Program-made: the position numbers and the translations under genes
Source of the DNA: Phyto melanocephala
Lineage: Eukaryota > Arthropoda > Insecta > Diptera > Rhinophoridae
Assembly: GCA_941918925.1 (NCBI GenBank)
Contig: OW799235.1
Span: 19,166,701-19,230,700 of the forward strand
Direction of reading: 5' to 3'
Length of the DNA stretch: 64,000 nucleotides
Notes under the pieces: model-generated
Seen by the model: only the letters and a program-made list of their open reading frames with translations
The model's database searches: none
Told to the model about the DNA's origin: nothing
Shown: piece by piece, positions 1 to 12,965 of the stretch
How the letters are laid out: the number at the start of each line of letters is the position of its first letter
Position numbering within the stretch: the first letter of the stretch is position 1

Positions 1-2760
1 ACGGTGTTCATGACTAAAATAGTCGTTATATTGAGATCATTTGAAAAAGTTTTCAAAAGTACACAATGCCACTGAAGGCTTAGCTTTAAACTTACCAAAA
101 AGTCATATCTCTGTATCTTATAAAATACCAAGTTGAAATAATGTACTGGGGTTAGATATTCCAAATACAAATCTGTCTCTAATAAAAGAGTATCCTTATT
201 CCATTACTGTTTGAATTCGATTTCAAGTATATGAGCACTGTATATATTATGCAAGTAGTGACTTCTAGACATACAATTATTTTCTTTCTATATTGTCTAC
301 CAATTCGATGATACTCGATATAGTCAAAGATGTTAAATCGTGTCATACTGGTGGCAAAATGACTCGTATATTTTGAGAAATAAAAGCTCAATTTTTTAAG
401 CGCTCTATTGGAAAAAGTGATTTGAAAAAACATTTCATCCAACTTGGACACCAAGTAGTTGCAAATTGTACCTCTGGAACGTTTAATGTACCTCATGTCA
501 ATGTTCTCCTTGATCTCATTAAAAAAAACAATATTTTTGGCCACAAAGTTGAATTTTTTTTATGAAACAAAATCTATTGCGGATTTTTCTTATTCCAAAT
601 GACAACCAGGTGCCTTGGTGGAGTGTCAAAATCTTGGTGTAATTGCTACTCTGGGTTAAGAGGTATTTCCAGCTCCTTTGTATGGAGCATAGAGGAATAA
701 TAGATCCTGTATATAGAGAGGTTACGGAAACTCAGATTGAGCGCAATACTCGAGTGAAACTGTTTGAGATGCTGCATTACATTTTTAAAGTGAATGGATC
801 AGCATACAAAGAACAAAACTAAACCACGTGTCTATAGACATAAGAAAGTATCAGATTGCTTTAGACTAGGAATCACAAGTAGGCACAGAGTATGTGTAAA
901 TACTATGGGGCCCTCTGTCTAACGAAGATGCTGGTGAAGGACTGTGTGGTTAGTCTAGTACGTAATATAAAATTGTTTTTTTATCTAGGGAAAATGCCTG
1001 TAGTGGTACTTAGTGAAAGGGCGAGATATTGATTAGAAACCACGAAATCACTGGTGATCGATGGAGATCAAAAGGGACTTGAAGTACTTGAAGGGACTTT
1101 TTGAAATGCCTTTTAAAGTAGCGCTTTGCCCAATAGATTATCTTTATCCCATTACGCGAAGGTAATGTAAACGATTGTTATTAATTTTTATTGCATCACA
1201 GAAACTGCTTAGATAACAAAATTTTTAGGCAAAATGTTCCATGATTAGAGATATTAGATACACAGATTAGTGTTCAGAGTTCTGAGTTATCATTTGGGTT
1301 CATCTCAATGCAGTTGATAATTAAAACTACTTTATTTAAATTTTCTTTAAAATACTTTTTAGGTAACTTCCAGCCCTAAAAGAAGTCGGACAAACAGCTT
1401 GAGGCTATTTTCTATTGATGTGTCTTGTGATTTTTGTCACAAGTGCAAGATGGCTTAATGAATGCACGTGTATTGGTATATGTAGGTCTATATGTCAAAT
1501 GCGCCTTGGATGTGGCAGCGTGATTTCTTAATAGAGGGTTTTAAAGCTCTAGTACGTATAGTTGTTGAGGAGTCCAATTTGAAAATATTTTGGTCAAGGG
1601 CAAGAATAAATTTTTTTGTTTATTTTTAACTTTAATGGAAAGGTTTTAAAACCATAGAGCCAGGGTATCGCACGCAGGTTCAGTGTCCGTAAATCGAACT
1701 ATACCTTCATATAGGAAGTCGGAGCTGAACGCGAATAATATTCTTTTAAAAAGTTTTGCAAAGGTTATTTGAGACTCCGGGTAACTGTACCTCAGTACCG
1801 CTTACCTACGCCATGCAACTAACGAAATCAGAGTAAGACGCATAAATCTCGAAGTCAGATGAAAAGGTATAGTGATTGTCTTTATTTGACAACGATAACG
1901 ACAATGACGCGCGTGAGCTCTTGACCTGACCAGAGCTGAATTACGTATCTATGCTTTCTTTATCTCATGAGTGTTTGACAGATGGACATTAAGTCAGACA
2001 AACAATAGTTTGTTCTTATTATTCGCTCTATATTTTCTGTTTTTGTAAAGTTCATCCTAAGAGGAGCATAGGCGTTCAAACTAATTCGGTCAACACAATA
2101 ACCATACTACTTTATTTTACGTAATAAAACGTTATTAGGAAATCGAAGAACTTTTAATATACTCTTGTTGCCTCACTTGACACCAGCAGATTCTAGTACG
2201 TATGTTCTGAACCACAGCATTACTTCATCATTATTCGTGATGACTACCATTTGGTATTTGCTAAAACTTCAACAAAGACTCTTCAACAAAGACTTTTATT
2301 ACAATCAAATTCATATATGAAAAATCTCCCCCATTTTCCTTTAAAGCATTTCAAATACATCTCTGTTGATATTTAAACATTTTACTGCGCTATTAACGTC
2401 ACACATTTTGTGTAAGAACACTTGCCCTATTGCCTCTCTATTATTATTTCTTTTAAGTACCCCCACTGTCCCATTTAACCCCTTTTTTATTGTTTTTCAA
2501 AATGAAAATTATTTCTAAACAATTTAATAAACAATATAAATAATGTACATACTTTGTTGATGCTTTTAATGCTACAAAGACTAATTCTTTGCTGTTCTTT
2601 TTATTTGATTTTTTTTTTTTTAGTTTTTAACAAACGCCACCCCACAGTTGACGCATTTTCATGGTTCGTTTGTAGCAACATTATATAAATTGTTAATTAA
2701 TCGATTTATTGAAATTTGATTGCGAATAAGCGATAAAATTTTATTTTTATTAGTCGCATA
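1..2760. other. AT-rich DNA with no recognisable gene
   Basis: No open frame here reads like a protein. The longest (minus, 179-544) is Ile/Phe/Tyr/Lys-rich and has no family features. The stretch about 600-1600 is less AT-rich than its surroundings and may be a decayed transposon, but I recognise no domain in it. Confidence 0.4.
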
Positions 2761-2776
2761 CATACACATACATATT

Positions 2777-2803
<27 letters not shown>
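2777..2803. repeat. (GT)n microsatellite
   Basis: Uninterrupted GT dinucleotide run within AT-rich unique sequence, followed by a TATGTG variant tail. Confidence 0.9.
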
Positions 2804-2808
<5 letters not shown>

Positions 2809-3305
2809 AATATGTGAATTCATATGTTAACGATTGTAGAGTTTGAAGCAAAATGCTGTTCTCGATTGTAAATTGTTTTGTTCAATTTAGATAAAAAACT
2901 GCTTAATAACAAAATAGTTTAAATTTTTTTTTTCTTTATAAATATTTATTTAATGGTCTTAAATAATAAATTTTGTTTTTAATTAAAATAATTGCACATT
3001 AAGTAGATAAACTTGTTAATTGCAAGAGTTAATTAAAATAGTTTTTTTTCTATGTTTTCATTTTAATTTGCATAGAATTACGATAAATAATTAAAGTTTA
3101 ATGGCATTTGGTGATTGTTTAAATAATTCGTTACAGGTATTTAAAATGAAATAAAATTACAAGTGGAAGAAGAAGAAGAAGAACATTACAAGCATCTAAC
3201 AAAAAATGATAATAAAATGCTCTTGTAAGACATATTGACTTGTAACGTCTTTTGATTTACTTTTCATTAATATTTTATGCATAAAAGACGACTCAGTACG
3301 TCGCT

Positions 3306-4273
3306 ACACAGAAAAAAAAATCCCTTAAATTTGTTTAATTAATTGACTTTTTGATTTGTTTTAAAATTCTAATTATATTTTTCATTAACTGAATTAATTT
3401 TTTTAATTGATATTAAATATTTTCAAAAAACAAAGAGATTTCTGTCAGTTGAATAAAATAAATAAAAAATAAAAAATGGTATTTTAAATTAAATTTTTTT
3501 GAAAATTGAATTTCTTAGAATTAATTTAATATAATTATTATTCAATGAGTAGAATAATAAAAAATAGTAGACAATATGCAAGAAAAAGTTCTGGTAAGTG
3601 AAAGTATATAAAAATATGTTCAGTTTTTAATATAATAAATGGTTTCAGTTTCATTATAGATGTGCCCAAATCCAATAATTATTGTATCCACTTATATTCC
3701 TTAGAATTCTCATTTTAGTAGGTAAGTTTGTTGAATTTCTTCACTCTGTCTGATCAAGCCTTTTTACCGGTTAATATTCTTTATATCTAGGTTGTTGATG
3801 CTACCAGTTATTTTTGGATCTCCGGCTTTCGATATGGTATAGTATGTCTACTTATGGAACCCTACTTCTTTTGCTAAATTATTTTCATATAAATAACGAA
3901 ATGTAATTAAAAACATAGATTCATATGTACCATATATGAATATTAAGAATATATAAATATCAAAAAAAAAAAATATTTATTTTTTTTAATTGTTTTTCTA
4001 AACAGGTTAAATAATTTTTGTTATTGATATAATTACCAAATTTCAATTATAGACATGATTAAATTAATTAAAATCATTTTGGAAAAAAATGGAAATTTTA
4101 ATTAATTTTTTAATACTGTTTTAATTGATATTTTTCGTAGTATATTTTCAATTAAAAATATTAATTTTCATTTAATTAATAGTATCATTTTGATAATTGG
4201 AGCAAAATTAAACAATTTTGTAATTATTAATATTAATTTCGTAATTGAAGTTCATATTTATTTTTTTCTGTGT
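3306..4273. mobile_element. AT-rich element with ACACAG...CTGTGT ends
   Basis: The left end starts ACACAGAAAAAAA and the right end finishes TTTTTTTCTGTGT, so the two ends form a short terminal inverted repeat. The interior is very AT-rich and full of variants of TTAATTAATTTTTAATTGA, many in opposite orientation. There is no coding capacity. It resembles non-autonomous terminal-repeat elements common in fly introns; the element at 43871-44081 has similar ends. No target duplication was identified. Confidence 0.4.
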
Positions 4274-4919
4274 ATATAATTGTCTTTCTAATTTTGTATT
4301 TTCCATTCCATGTATTTATTTAAAACTAAAGGCAAGTCGACTTAAAATTTAGGTTTAAAGCCTTTTGTTTTATAGTACAGTGCTTCTTAATTTCAAACAT
4401 ACTGTTCTTGAATTTCGTGATCTACTGTAGCTGAAATGGATTAGGTACTAAATGGTCCTACGTAATGCACTCATTGACCATATAATTTTCAAACAAGATA
4501 TTATGTGTAAAGGACAAGTGTACGTGTTTAAACAATTACATATAGTGTTGTCGAGGGGTATAATTTCTTAATAGAAGTAGTGTGGCAGCGAAATATTGGA
4601 ACAAAATAAAATTATTTTTATAAAAATCTGATCTTAACTGATCTGATCTGAGCTTAACAATTGAAACAACTTTTGATAAAAAGAAAAAAAGGAGTGAAGA
4701 TATTTGCATAATATTTGTTGTCATTTCTCCATCAATCACTGAGAAAGAAGAGTTTTGAGAACACTCTGCTGGATTCTATGGTCTAGTTTTAGGACATTAT
4801 AATGTTAAATCGACAATATTTTTTGTGTACATTTGGGTGACCTTTGGACTAGTCCTAGTCCCTTATGAAGTAAATATAATTTTTATACGAAAATAGACTA
4901 GTTACGATATCTGCAGGCA

Positions 4920-5970
4920 TAAAAGTGTCCCAAAAACTACAAATCTTTTAGAACTTACAACTACTAAACAACAACACACTGATGTTATCTATACTGATTT
5001 TAGTAAAGCTTTCGATAAAGTCAACCACGTTCTATTTAAAACGAAGTCATGTTTAATGGGGTTTTTAGATATTAGTATTAAATGGATTTATTTTTATTTA
5101 ACGAAGAGGAAGCAAACCGTTCGTTTTAAAACACTCGTTCTAAAAGTATTGAAGTATCTAGTGTACCGCAGGGTGGTCACCTTGAACCGCTTCTTTTTTC
5201 ATTGTTCATTAATGACTTACCTTATGCGTTTCATAATTCAAATATTTTGATATATGCAGATAATGTAAAAATTTTCCTAGGTTATCATCATGTAACTGAA
5301 CAACAACGTCTTCCAGAGGACATTAGTTCGTTATACACATTGTGCGAGTTAAATTTGATGGAGCTTAATTTAAAAAAAAAATTTAAATAAATGCAATTTG
5401 TAAGAATGAACAAGATTCGTGCACACTATGTTATTAATAATTATCAGCTGAAATTGATTGATAACTTCAATGATCGAAGAATTTTACTTCATCCAAAACT
5501 CAATTTCATTCCACACATAAGTATTACTACTAATAAAGCCAAATGCGTAATTGATTTTGTAAAACGCTGGGTTTAGGAGTTTAATGACTCTTATGTACTG
5601 TGCGCTCGTAAGCGCTCTGGAGTATGGATCTATAATATGGGACCCCATATATACAAAATATTTCGACGCTATTGAATCCGTTTTTAAAAATAGTTTCTTT
5701 TCGTGGATAAAACTTTAACGCGATGAATTGTCCTTCGCATACAGCTAGACTCTCTTTTATTTAGCTGCCAGTTCTGAGAAGGCGAAGAACTACGCTCAGC
5801 ATATCGTCTTTTTTTAACATAATAGCTGGCAAGATAGGACTTAGTTTCTTAATCAACAACATTTTGTTTAATGTCCCTTAACGCCAATCACGTAGTTTGG
5901 CCCTTCTAGTGGTTCCATTTTCTAGAGTTAATTACTCTAATATGGACCCCTTAGTAAGAATGTGTAATAA
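4920..5970 (+). pseudogene. Jockey-like non-LTR retrotransposon, reverse transcriptase remnant
   Basis: This is a degenerate reverse transcriptase read across several frames. In order it shows an RT motif around IYTDFSKAFDKVNH (about 4990-5030), a WIYFYLTKRKQTV block (about 5083-5120), a decayed VPQG-type block (about 5160), FINDLPYAF (about 5205-5232), and the catalytic box as YADN where YADD is expected (about 5255). After two frame breaks the thumb and C-terminal part continues (CALVSALEYGSIIWDP near 5600-5645). Family knowledge: these blocks are typical of jockey-type LINEs. Stops, frame changes and the mutated catalytic box mean it is dead. The 5' half (ORF1, endonuclease) is missing, as usual for 5'-truncated copies. 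Confidence 0.8.
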
Positions 5971-7885
5971 CTTTAACAAATTTTCTTAAATTTATAGATT
6001 TTTTTTTAACTTTAAATGCAATTAAGAACAAAATAATTGTAATAATTGTTTTATTTCATATTGTATTTAACATTTAATTATAACTTTATGTTACTACTCA
6101 TGAACGTATATAGTTTTAATTTTCTGTAATAAATAAAATTACACTGAAATTGCATAACATATCTAACATAAAAAAGAATACCAAGTAAAGCTTCTTGAAC
6201 AACTTACTAAGGGCTTAACTCCTTCTTGAAGCGCTTCTAAAGGGCACGATGTTAATATGCGACGTCTCAATTTAAAACATTTTTTCTGCAATTAATTGCA
6301 TCCCTTTCCGGAACAGTTTAATCATCCTACCATTATGAACTGCTGAAAAAAAGATAGCGGCCCGTACGGGAGAACTATTGAGAAAATATTACTAATGACA
6401 TAAATTTGTCTCCTTTTCTCCTCTGCTGAAATAGTTAGCGCTACAGAAAACAGATTTTGTTGAGCTTTCGTATGAAAACAATTCTAAGAATTTCCAGATA
6501 TGAAATACGCTAAGGGAATAAAGTCTTCACTGCTTAAAAAATTAGATAATTGTTTTGGGGTGATACAAGCTCACAAATCATGCGCTTTAAGAGCGATTCT
6601 TAAGAGTATGGGAATGATGTACACCTCTACTTAACAAAAACGAAGTGTGTGAAAAAAGCGATAGAAAATTATTAATGCATCTTTCATAAACCAGAGTTCT
6701 AAATAAATCACAGATGTTCCAATTAATCCTGTAAAGTTTATCCTGCGCAGTGTAGCTCAATTATGCGACAAGCTATTGTTACACTGTTTCCTATTAACCA
6801 GTTATAGGGTACAGCTTTTTTATGTCATTAACCTTTATGTTGATATGCAATTGTCTTCTCATGTAATTTTAGAGTCTTGAGTACAATGTCTTATTGTCTA
6901 GCAATTTATCATAAATATGTTTTCACATAAAAAGATAATGTTATTAAAACCGTAAAAACTTAAGCAAAAAACACAAGTAATAAAATGACGACTACATAAA
7001 CCTGACACTATTCAAAAAAAAAATTATAATAAAAAATATGGAGTAGAAACAATAAAACCACAAAAACCTCAGTTAAACATAAAGACAAACTAGTTGAAAT
7101 TAAATAAATCGCAATATACATACAACTTTTCTTTGTTGTTGTTGTTTGCAAAACAAGCATAAAAGAAAACCGGCAAAAGCGTCCCAAACTTAGCAACAAC
7201 ACAGTTATACAAATTTGTGACAGCTGACAAAGTTTTAAAATGCCAAAATGTTCCAAGCAAAACAGAACTGACTGTAAAATTCCCGTAAAAACTCTGATTA
7301 AGATCTTTGAACAAAAGTAAACGAGAAAGTTAACCGCAAATGTAAAAAAAACAAACTGACAGACAGACAATGGCAGGCACATCAATGATAGATAATTAAA
7401 ATACAGAAAAAAATATCGATATGTGACAGAAGAGATATTAAAGTGGAAAATATAAATCAATTGGCTGGCAGACTAAATTGAGTTATCTGTCAAGTATTTA
7501 GGGATTGCCAAATGCATTTTGAAAGTTTACATTGCTTGATTCGATAGCAGGCACAAATCGTGTATTTGGGATTTTTATGACAATTTATATTTCTTAAAAG
7601 TGTCAATTAACAAAAAGGTTATATACATTTAATCAAAATTGGGATTATGGAAAGTATTAATTGAATTGATCTAAGTTAATATTGAAAAAAAGTGGTCGGC
7701 CAAAAAGGTACGCTTCTAATTTTAATGCTACTCTTGGTATTCTCTAAAATTAGGAATTAATTTATTATTTTAAGCTAGAATTTTAAAGTTAGAAACTATT
7801 GATCTCAGGTGAGATTGACTAGATGAGTTCTTTTCTTCGTGTGACACGTTATTATACTAGTTAGTCTCCTATATTTATATATTAT
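5971..7885. other. No recognisable gene
   Basis: AT-rich sequence. The minus-strand frame at 7008-7460 (150 codons) is Phe/Leu/Tyr-rich low-complexity translation without family features and is taken as chance. The stretch 6180-6800 is of more balanced composition but matches nothing I recognise. Confidence 0.4.
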
Positions 7886-7889
7886 TTCC

Positions 7890-8985
7890 CGTGGCTCCTA
7901 TAAGGAGCATAAGGCCATAACAAACTGGTTCCATTGTGTTTTGTCTGATGCTAAGGTTTTTATTTTATTCCAGCTTTTGTTCTGTGTGATAGCTTCGATT
8001 TTGATTTGACGACGGCAAGTGTGGGATGGTCTAACTCTTCTTCGGCTACCTTGGGGATTCTATTCTATGGCGTTTCTAGTGATGTCGTCATTTGATTTAC
8101 GCAAAGTATGACCTATCCGTTTCCATTTTCTTCTTAATATTACCGTATTTTTATGTTTTTGTCTAGTTTTGTTCTATAATCTTACATTGGATATAGTAAC
8201 TGGCCAACATATTTTTTAGGATTCTTGGAGGCCGCATTCCATAATTCGCAGCCATAAAGAAGAGTGGATTTTATGCAGGAGTTGAATATGTTTACCTTGG
8301 TTCTCTTTGAGATATACGCCGATCGCCATATTGGGTTAAGCTGACCGAATGCTTGTTTGCCATATTTAATTCGGTTTCGAACGTCATCACTAGAGCCCCC
8401 TTTTGTAGTCAGTAAGCTCCGTAATACCAAAATGTTGTAACATCTTCGAGTTCTTGATGGTTAATTGTAAATGATCTATTGTTGGAGGCATGTATTCTCA
8501 TTTACCTTGATTTTGGTAATGTTTATTTTCAAACCAGATCTATCTGCTTCGGCATGAACGGCGTAAAGCTTATCCTGCATGTCGTTGTAATTGTGCGATA
8601 AAAGACAGATATCGTCTGCATAGTCAAGGTCTTTCAGTCTACTTTTAAGTCCCCATGTTATACCCCCCTGCGTGCGTGAGGCCTTACATATTATACTCAC
8701 CAGGACAATATTTAAGAGGAGGGACGACAGCACGCACCCTCGTCTTACTCCGGTTTTAATCTCAAATTTGTCGCTGACAACGCCCTCATGCAGAATACGG
8801 CAGCACGCATTGTGGTATAGAGCCTTTATGAGTTCGACAATCTTGTCTGGGGTACCTTTACATCTTAGTGCGTTCCAAAAAGCCGAATGGGATAGGGTAT
8901 CAAAGGCTTTTTTAAAGACAATGAAGACCAAGTAAAGCGGAGATCTCCATTCAACAGACTGTTCAATGATCTCCTTAGTGTTGGT
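7890..8985 (-). pseudogene. Non-LTR retrotransposon, RT and C-terminal remnant (second family)
   Basis: Read on the minus strand from about 8985: IIEQSVEWRSPLYLVF leads into the RT motif FKKAFDTLSH, then VRRGCVLSSLL (usual VRQGCVLSPLL), then an intact catalytic YADD box near 8620. A C-terminal part follows with TKGGSSDDVRNRI, the LLYGCELW block (near 8235) and, after a frame break, a WKRIGHTLRK...PSHTCRRQI tail near 8120-8010. This layout is typical of non-LTR elements with an endonuclease-RT polyprotein; I do not assign the clade. A stop lies just upstream (about 8995) and frameshifts occur near 8470 and 8180, so it is a 5'-truncated dead copy. It differs from the jockey-like copy at 4.9 kb. 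Confidence 0.82.
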
Positions 8986-9621
8986 CTATTCAGTCTCAGA
9001 ATCTTTTTCGGTTTTCCAAGTATGTTCCTCATTTTACCGATTTTGTATATTGCCATTTCCGGACGTGTCCCGCCATCACCCAAACCTTCAGTTCATTTTT
9101 GAACCGCCGAAAGGGTTTGGCATTTTCCAAGGTTATGTCATTCAAAAACTATCCCATTTTGAATAATTTATCTGCTTTCTCTTTTTCGATTATGCCGTGA
9201 TGACGTGGTGTCCATATTATCTCTAGACGTACTTGGTATTAATATTATCTGCAGACGTTCACGATTTGTATGCGAGTTCACTCTTTCATAACATTTTGAT
9301 ATTAAACCTTTTTATTCATTAGAGTGTTTATAACTGACTGGATACTATACGTAAAACACGATTCGAAGCCAAGTTATCTATTTAATACCTTCCTTATTTG
9401 CTCAAATTGCAGAATTGGGATTTGGTAGTCGAAAGTATTTACTTGTGTTTCGACTCCTGTCATATAAACTCATTCCAGTTAGGCAAACAATCTTTGATCC
9501 GTCTGTATAAAAATCGATGCCTTGGCTATTTGTTCTCTAATTACTTCACCCCACTCTTCCTCTTCCAGTATTATAGTAATGCAGTAAGTACTCTCATATC
9601 CTATTCGGTTTTATCACATGT
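8986..9621. other. No recognisable gene
   Basis: Mixed-composition sequence between the LINE and the SINE. The short open frames in it show no family features. Confidence 0.35.
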
Positions 9622-9633
9622 TACCTCTGTGAT

Positions 9634-9833
9634 GGGTGCCACGGTGGACTAGTCAGTAGTGTGCTGGTCTGCTAGTTTAGGGGTTTCGGGTTTGATTCCC
9701 GCCAGAGACTCTGGACTGTTCGGCTTCACGTTCTATTCCAACTATTCTTATTCTCTTCTTCTCTCTATTAAGGCGTCACAATGGCCCGAAATGGTCTTCG
9801 AGTGAGAGTAGCTTTGCACCAGCATTACCTGCC
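9634..9833 (+). mobile_element. tRNA-derived SINE with 12-bp target duplication
   Basis: The head carries a pol III A-box-like TGGACTAGTCAGTAGTG (about 9645-9661) and a B-box-like GGGTTTGATTCCC (9688-9700), with a GCGGG-type T-arm context. The tail has a pyrimidine-rich TTATTCTCTTCTTCTCTC stretch and ends ATTACCTGCC. The insert is flanked by the direct repeat TACCTCTGTGAT at 9622-9633 and 9834-9845, which gives exact boundaries and a length of 200 bp. It is not a functional tRNA gene because the acceptor stem does not close and a body of about 120 bp follows the tRNA-like head. A second copy lies at 60572-60748 on the minus strand. Confidence 0.85.
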
Positions 9834-9845
9834 TACCTCTGTGAT

Positions 9846-11630
9846 ATATATCATCTCTAAAATATCAGTTATTTTTGGGTTTCTGGTATTATGTTCTCCA
9901 ACCAGCCATTCACCCATTGTCTTTAAACAAGGCCGCTTTATATTTCACCTGTATACCTCTTGACCGAATTGATAATATATTCCATTGTTGATGTGGTTCT
10001 CATTAAATACTAATGCGCTATACTTATGAAGCACTGTCTCTGAATCTGCCGAAAAGGTTTTATATTCGCTTTTTTTCTAAGGATGTCCACCATGCCTTCG
10101 AGGCATACATTGTTTTTATGTGTACAAAAAATTAGAAATTGTTAATAGTTTTGCTTTATTTCCTTTGAATTTTATTTTGCTTTTTGTTTAAATTACGAAT
10201 TAAAATTATATTTTACACACAAAATTCTTTTTTAAGACACTTGATTACTGCACGAATTAAATTCTTTCGCGAACGATTTGAAAAGCGTAAATAAACGGGG
10301 TAAATAAAGACTTTCCTTCTTAACTGTATGCATTTAATATTTGATGACAGCTTAGTACTTTGTTAATGAATTGCCTTTTTTATTTTACTGTAATTACGTC
10401 TACCTTTAAATATTTCACCCTCTGTAAGTAATTTTCTTATAAAATATTTGTATTAATATTAATCATACGCTCTGATGATTTTTAGCAATATTGCAAATAT
10501 TTGCCTTTACTTACCTTAAATATTAATTAAAATTTATAATTTCAATTAACTATGTATGTCAGCTATTTAGCAACCAATCAATACATATGCATATGTTTTA
10601 AATGTGTGTGTGTGAATGGTAATTTTTATGCTTGATTTGCCAATTATTTTGAGGAATTTGGCAAGAAAATAAATTGTGTAAATTATTTAACAGCATAACA
10701 ACAATTTAGCAAATAAATTTGTTGGTTTTTTTTTGTAAATTTGTTGGCTTGTTTTAGCATAAAATTATGTGTGGTATGTGAAGGTTGTATGAGGTTTTGC
10801 GCTCAAAAAAAAAGAAACATAAATTAATTTATTACAACAAAAAAAAAAAAATGGAAAAAAAGATGTAGATAATTTGTTTGTGTAATCACTTAAAACTAAA
10901 AACAGAGAAAGAGATAAAGTGTTACAGAACTCACATCTCTTATAAGAATTGTTATAATATCATGGGAAAACGGTTAAATAATTTAATATGAAATAAAATT
11001 GGCTTAACCCATTTAAATTTTTTTTTCACTTCATTTAATTGATTAAAAAATAGTTTTATAAAAACCCTTGATTGCTTAAACTGATAATCGAGACATTTAA
11101 TTGGAAATTCCCGTTTGTTTTCAAAACATTTTATTTTCTAAAATTATTAAATAAACTCTTATGCCTGTAATTATCTTCTTAGAAACACAAATTAACTATA
11201 GAAATCTTAAAAGATATTTTTAAGTAAATATTTACCTTTTAGTTCTTTGAAATTTTAAAAAAATATTTGTTTTCTTAAGTATGCGTGCTTAACTTATGTA
11301 GTCATTTCTAAAACTAATTTTAAAGTAAAGACTTTTTATGTCTACATGTGCAAACAATAATAATTAAAACTACTTTATTCGGCTGTGCAGAATCAGTAGT
11401 ACCCTTTACAGATTTCAGTATTTTTTACATTCGTATTTTATTAGCGTAGTTAAACATAGCCGAAATTATGACTTTTCGATGTTTTTTCGTATCATTGAAC
11501 CGTAGATCATATTACCGAAGCTTAAAAGCTAATTTTGTAATTTACTATTGAAACTAGTCATAGCCTCATCATTTCATCGGCTTACCAGTGCACCTAGTGC
11601 TTACTGATTATTAGTTTTATCGTGCATTGT
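9846..11630. other. Unique AT-rich DNA, no gene seen
   Basis: Low-copy-looking AT-rich sequence with short A and T runs and a short GT run near 10605. No coding frame, RNA gene or terminal repeats were recognised. Confidence 0.4.
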
Positions 11631-11639
11631 TGAGTTTCT

Positions 11640-12965
11640 GGGTGTCTCAGTAAGAATGCACATTTTTTGTTTTTAATTAACTGACACTTTAATTTTGAGA
11701 AAGTTGTAATTTTTTTCATTGGATTAATGAAAAACATGTTGCCACCAGGACATACCACAAAAGAGTAATGACAGATCATTACTCTTTTCGTAAAATTGTC
11801 CGTAACTTGTTTGCCGAGATGTGGTTGCTTCCACTGATGATGAAATCAATCTCGGTTTTGTGCTCAGGAATTGTTTCTGGCTTGATCTTTTGAACTCGGA
11901 AAAAAATCACACATCCATCGTTAAATCGCATGTTCTTGTGGCCAGCTGGCATCGGAATTGAGATAATTTATTATGGAAATCGTTGCTTTCATAAATGGGC
12001 TGTTTTATGTTCAGTGTGGCTGATGGCACTGTAGTGCCATCCCTGCACTATAAATAAATGTCGTTAGGAACCCTATCTATATTTGAATTCTTGTTATTAG
12101 TATTTTAAAATATGATATCAATTGACTGTCAATAAAGTATTGTATGTTTACCAATAGAACGGAAAAGAAGTTCTTTTATTAAAAACGATAACAGCAGCAT
12201 CTTGCTGAATTCACATGTACATGTAGTCCACATCCATGAGGCCATAATAATTTCATTATAATGTTACTGCTATTTTGACCTAATCTTAAAATAACGAACA
12301 ATCTACATCACATGACCAAAATCGCTAACAGATAGTTGCTTGTTGTGATTGCATTTGTTTGCCATGGATTGTATAAAGAACTTTAGAGCCCCGAATTTGA
12401 GAATTTTTTGTCTTCACGAAGTTATTCAGATGGAAATAAGCTTCATCGGAGAATAAGACCCTCTTCAAAAAACTAGCACTGAATTCACACTGCTCCATTA
12501 CCTATTGAACGAATTTTCGATGATTCCATGGTCTGCTAACTTAAGGTACTTTGTAAGTTGAATCTTATACGCATGACGATGGAGGACTTTCGTCAGAAGT
12601 CGCTGCGTAGTGCTTCTTGAAGTTTTAAGTGATTGAAAACGATGTAGAATTTATATTTTCGGGATTTCGGTGACACTCTCTTTGACCTGCAGGAGCTTAA
12701 CTGCCAATATCTTCAAAACCTTTTGATTATTCTTCGAATAATTAACACATTAATGCACTTTTTTGACTAAACATATTTCGAAATTTACAGGGGCATGATT
12801 GACACATTAGGTGCACTTTCGCGACTAAAAGTTTATCGAAGTTTACGAGCGGTCTCAGCATAATTTTCCAAGTTTTTTGTAACAATTTTTCGCAATGATA
12901 ATGTGCTATTCTTCTATATAAGAATCCATTTTTAGTAATCGGGATAAACATATGAGTTGCCTAAT
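11640..12965 (-). pseudogene. Decayed Tc1/mariner-superfamily transposase
   Basis: The minus strand carries scattered transposase blocks. From N- to C-terminus: a helix-turn-helix-like segment near 12951-12742; an SDEAYFHLN-type first catalytic Asp block read from about 12450-12410; and the C-terminal SHDLGGQL-like block near 11920-11950. The last two align by eye with the more intact relatives at 34.4 kb and 63 kb. The left end GGGTGTCTCAGTAAGAATGC (11640-11659) recurs at the edge of the related copy at 20.1 kb and looks like the terminal inverted repeat. Stops and frame changes are numerous, so it is inactive. The short hairpin near 12021-12055 is probably a later change. Confidence 0.6.

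Noticed and set aside
7008..7460. 150-codon minus-strand open frame
   Set aside because: Phe/Leu/Tyr/Ser-rich translation of AT-rich DNA with no domain, no good start context and no splice signals; read as chance.
9640..9710. tRNA gene
   Set aside because: A and B boxes are present but no acceptor stem closes, and a flanking target duplication shows it is a SINE. The same holds for 60682-60748.
11836..11880. CTGATGATGAAATC, possible hammerhead core
   Set aside because: No GAAA follows the would-be stem II and flanks do not pair; it lies inside decayed transposase sequence.
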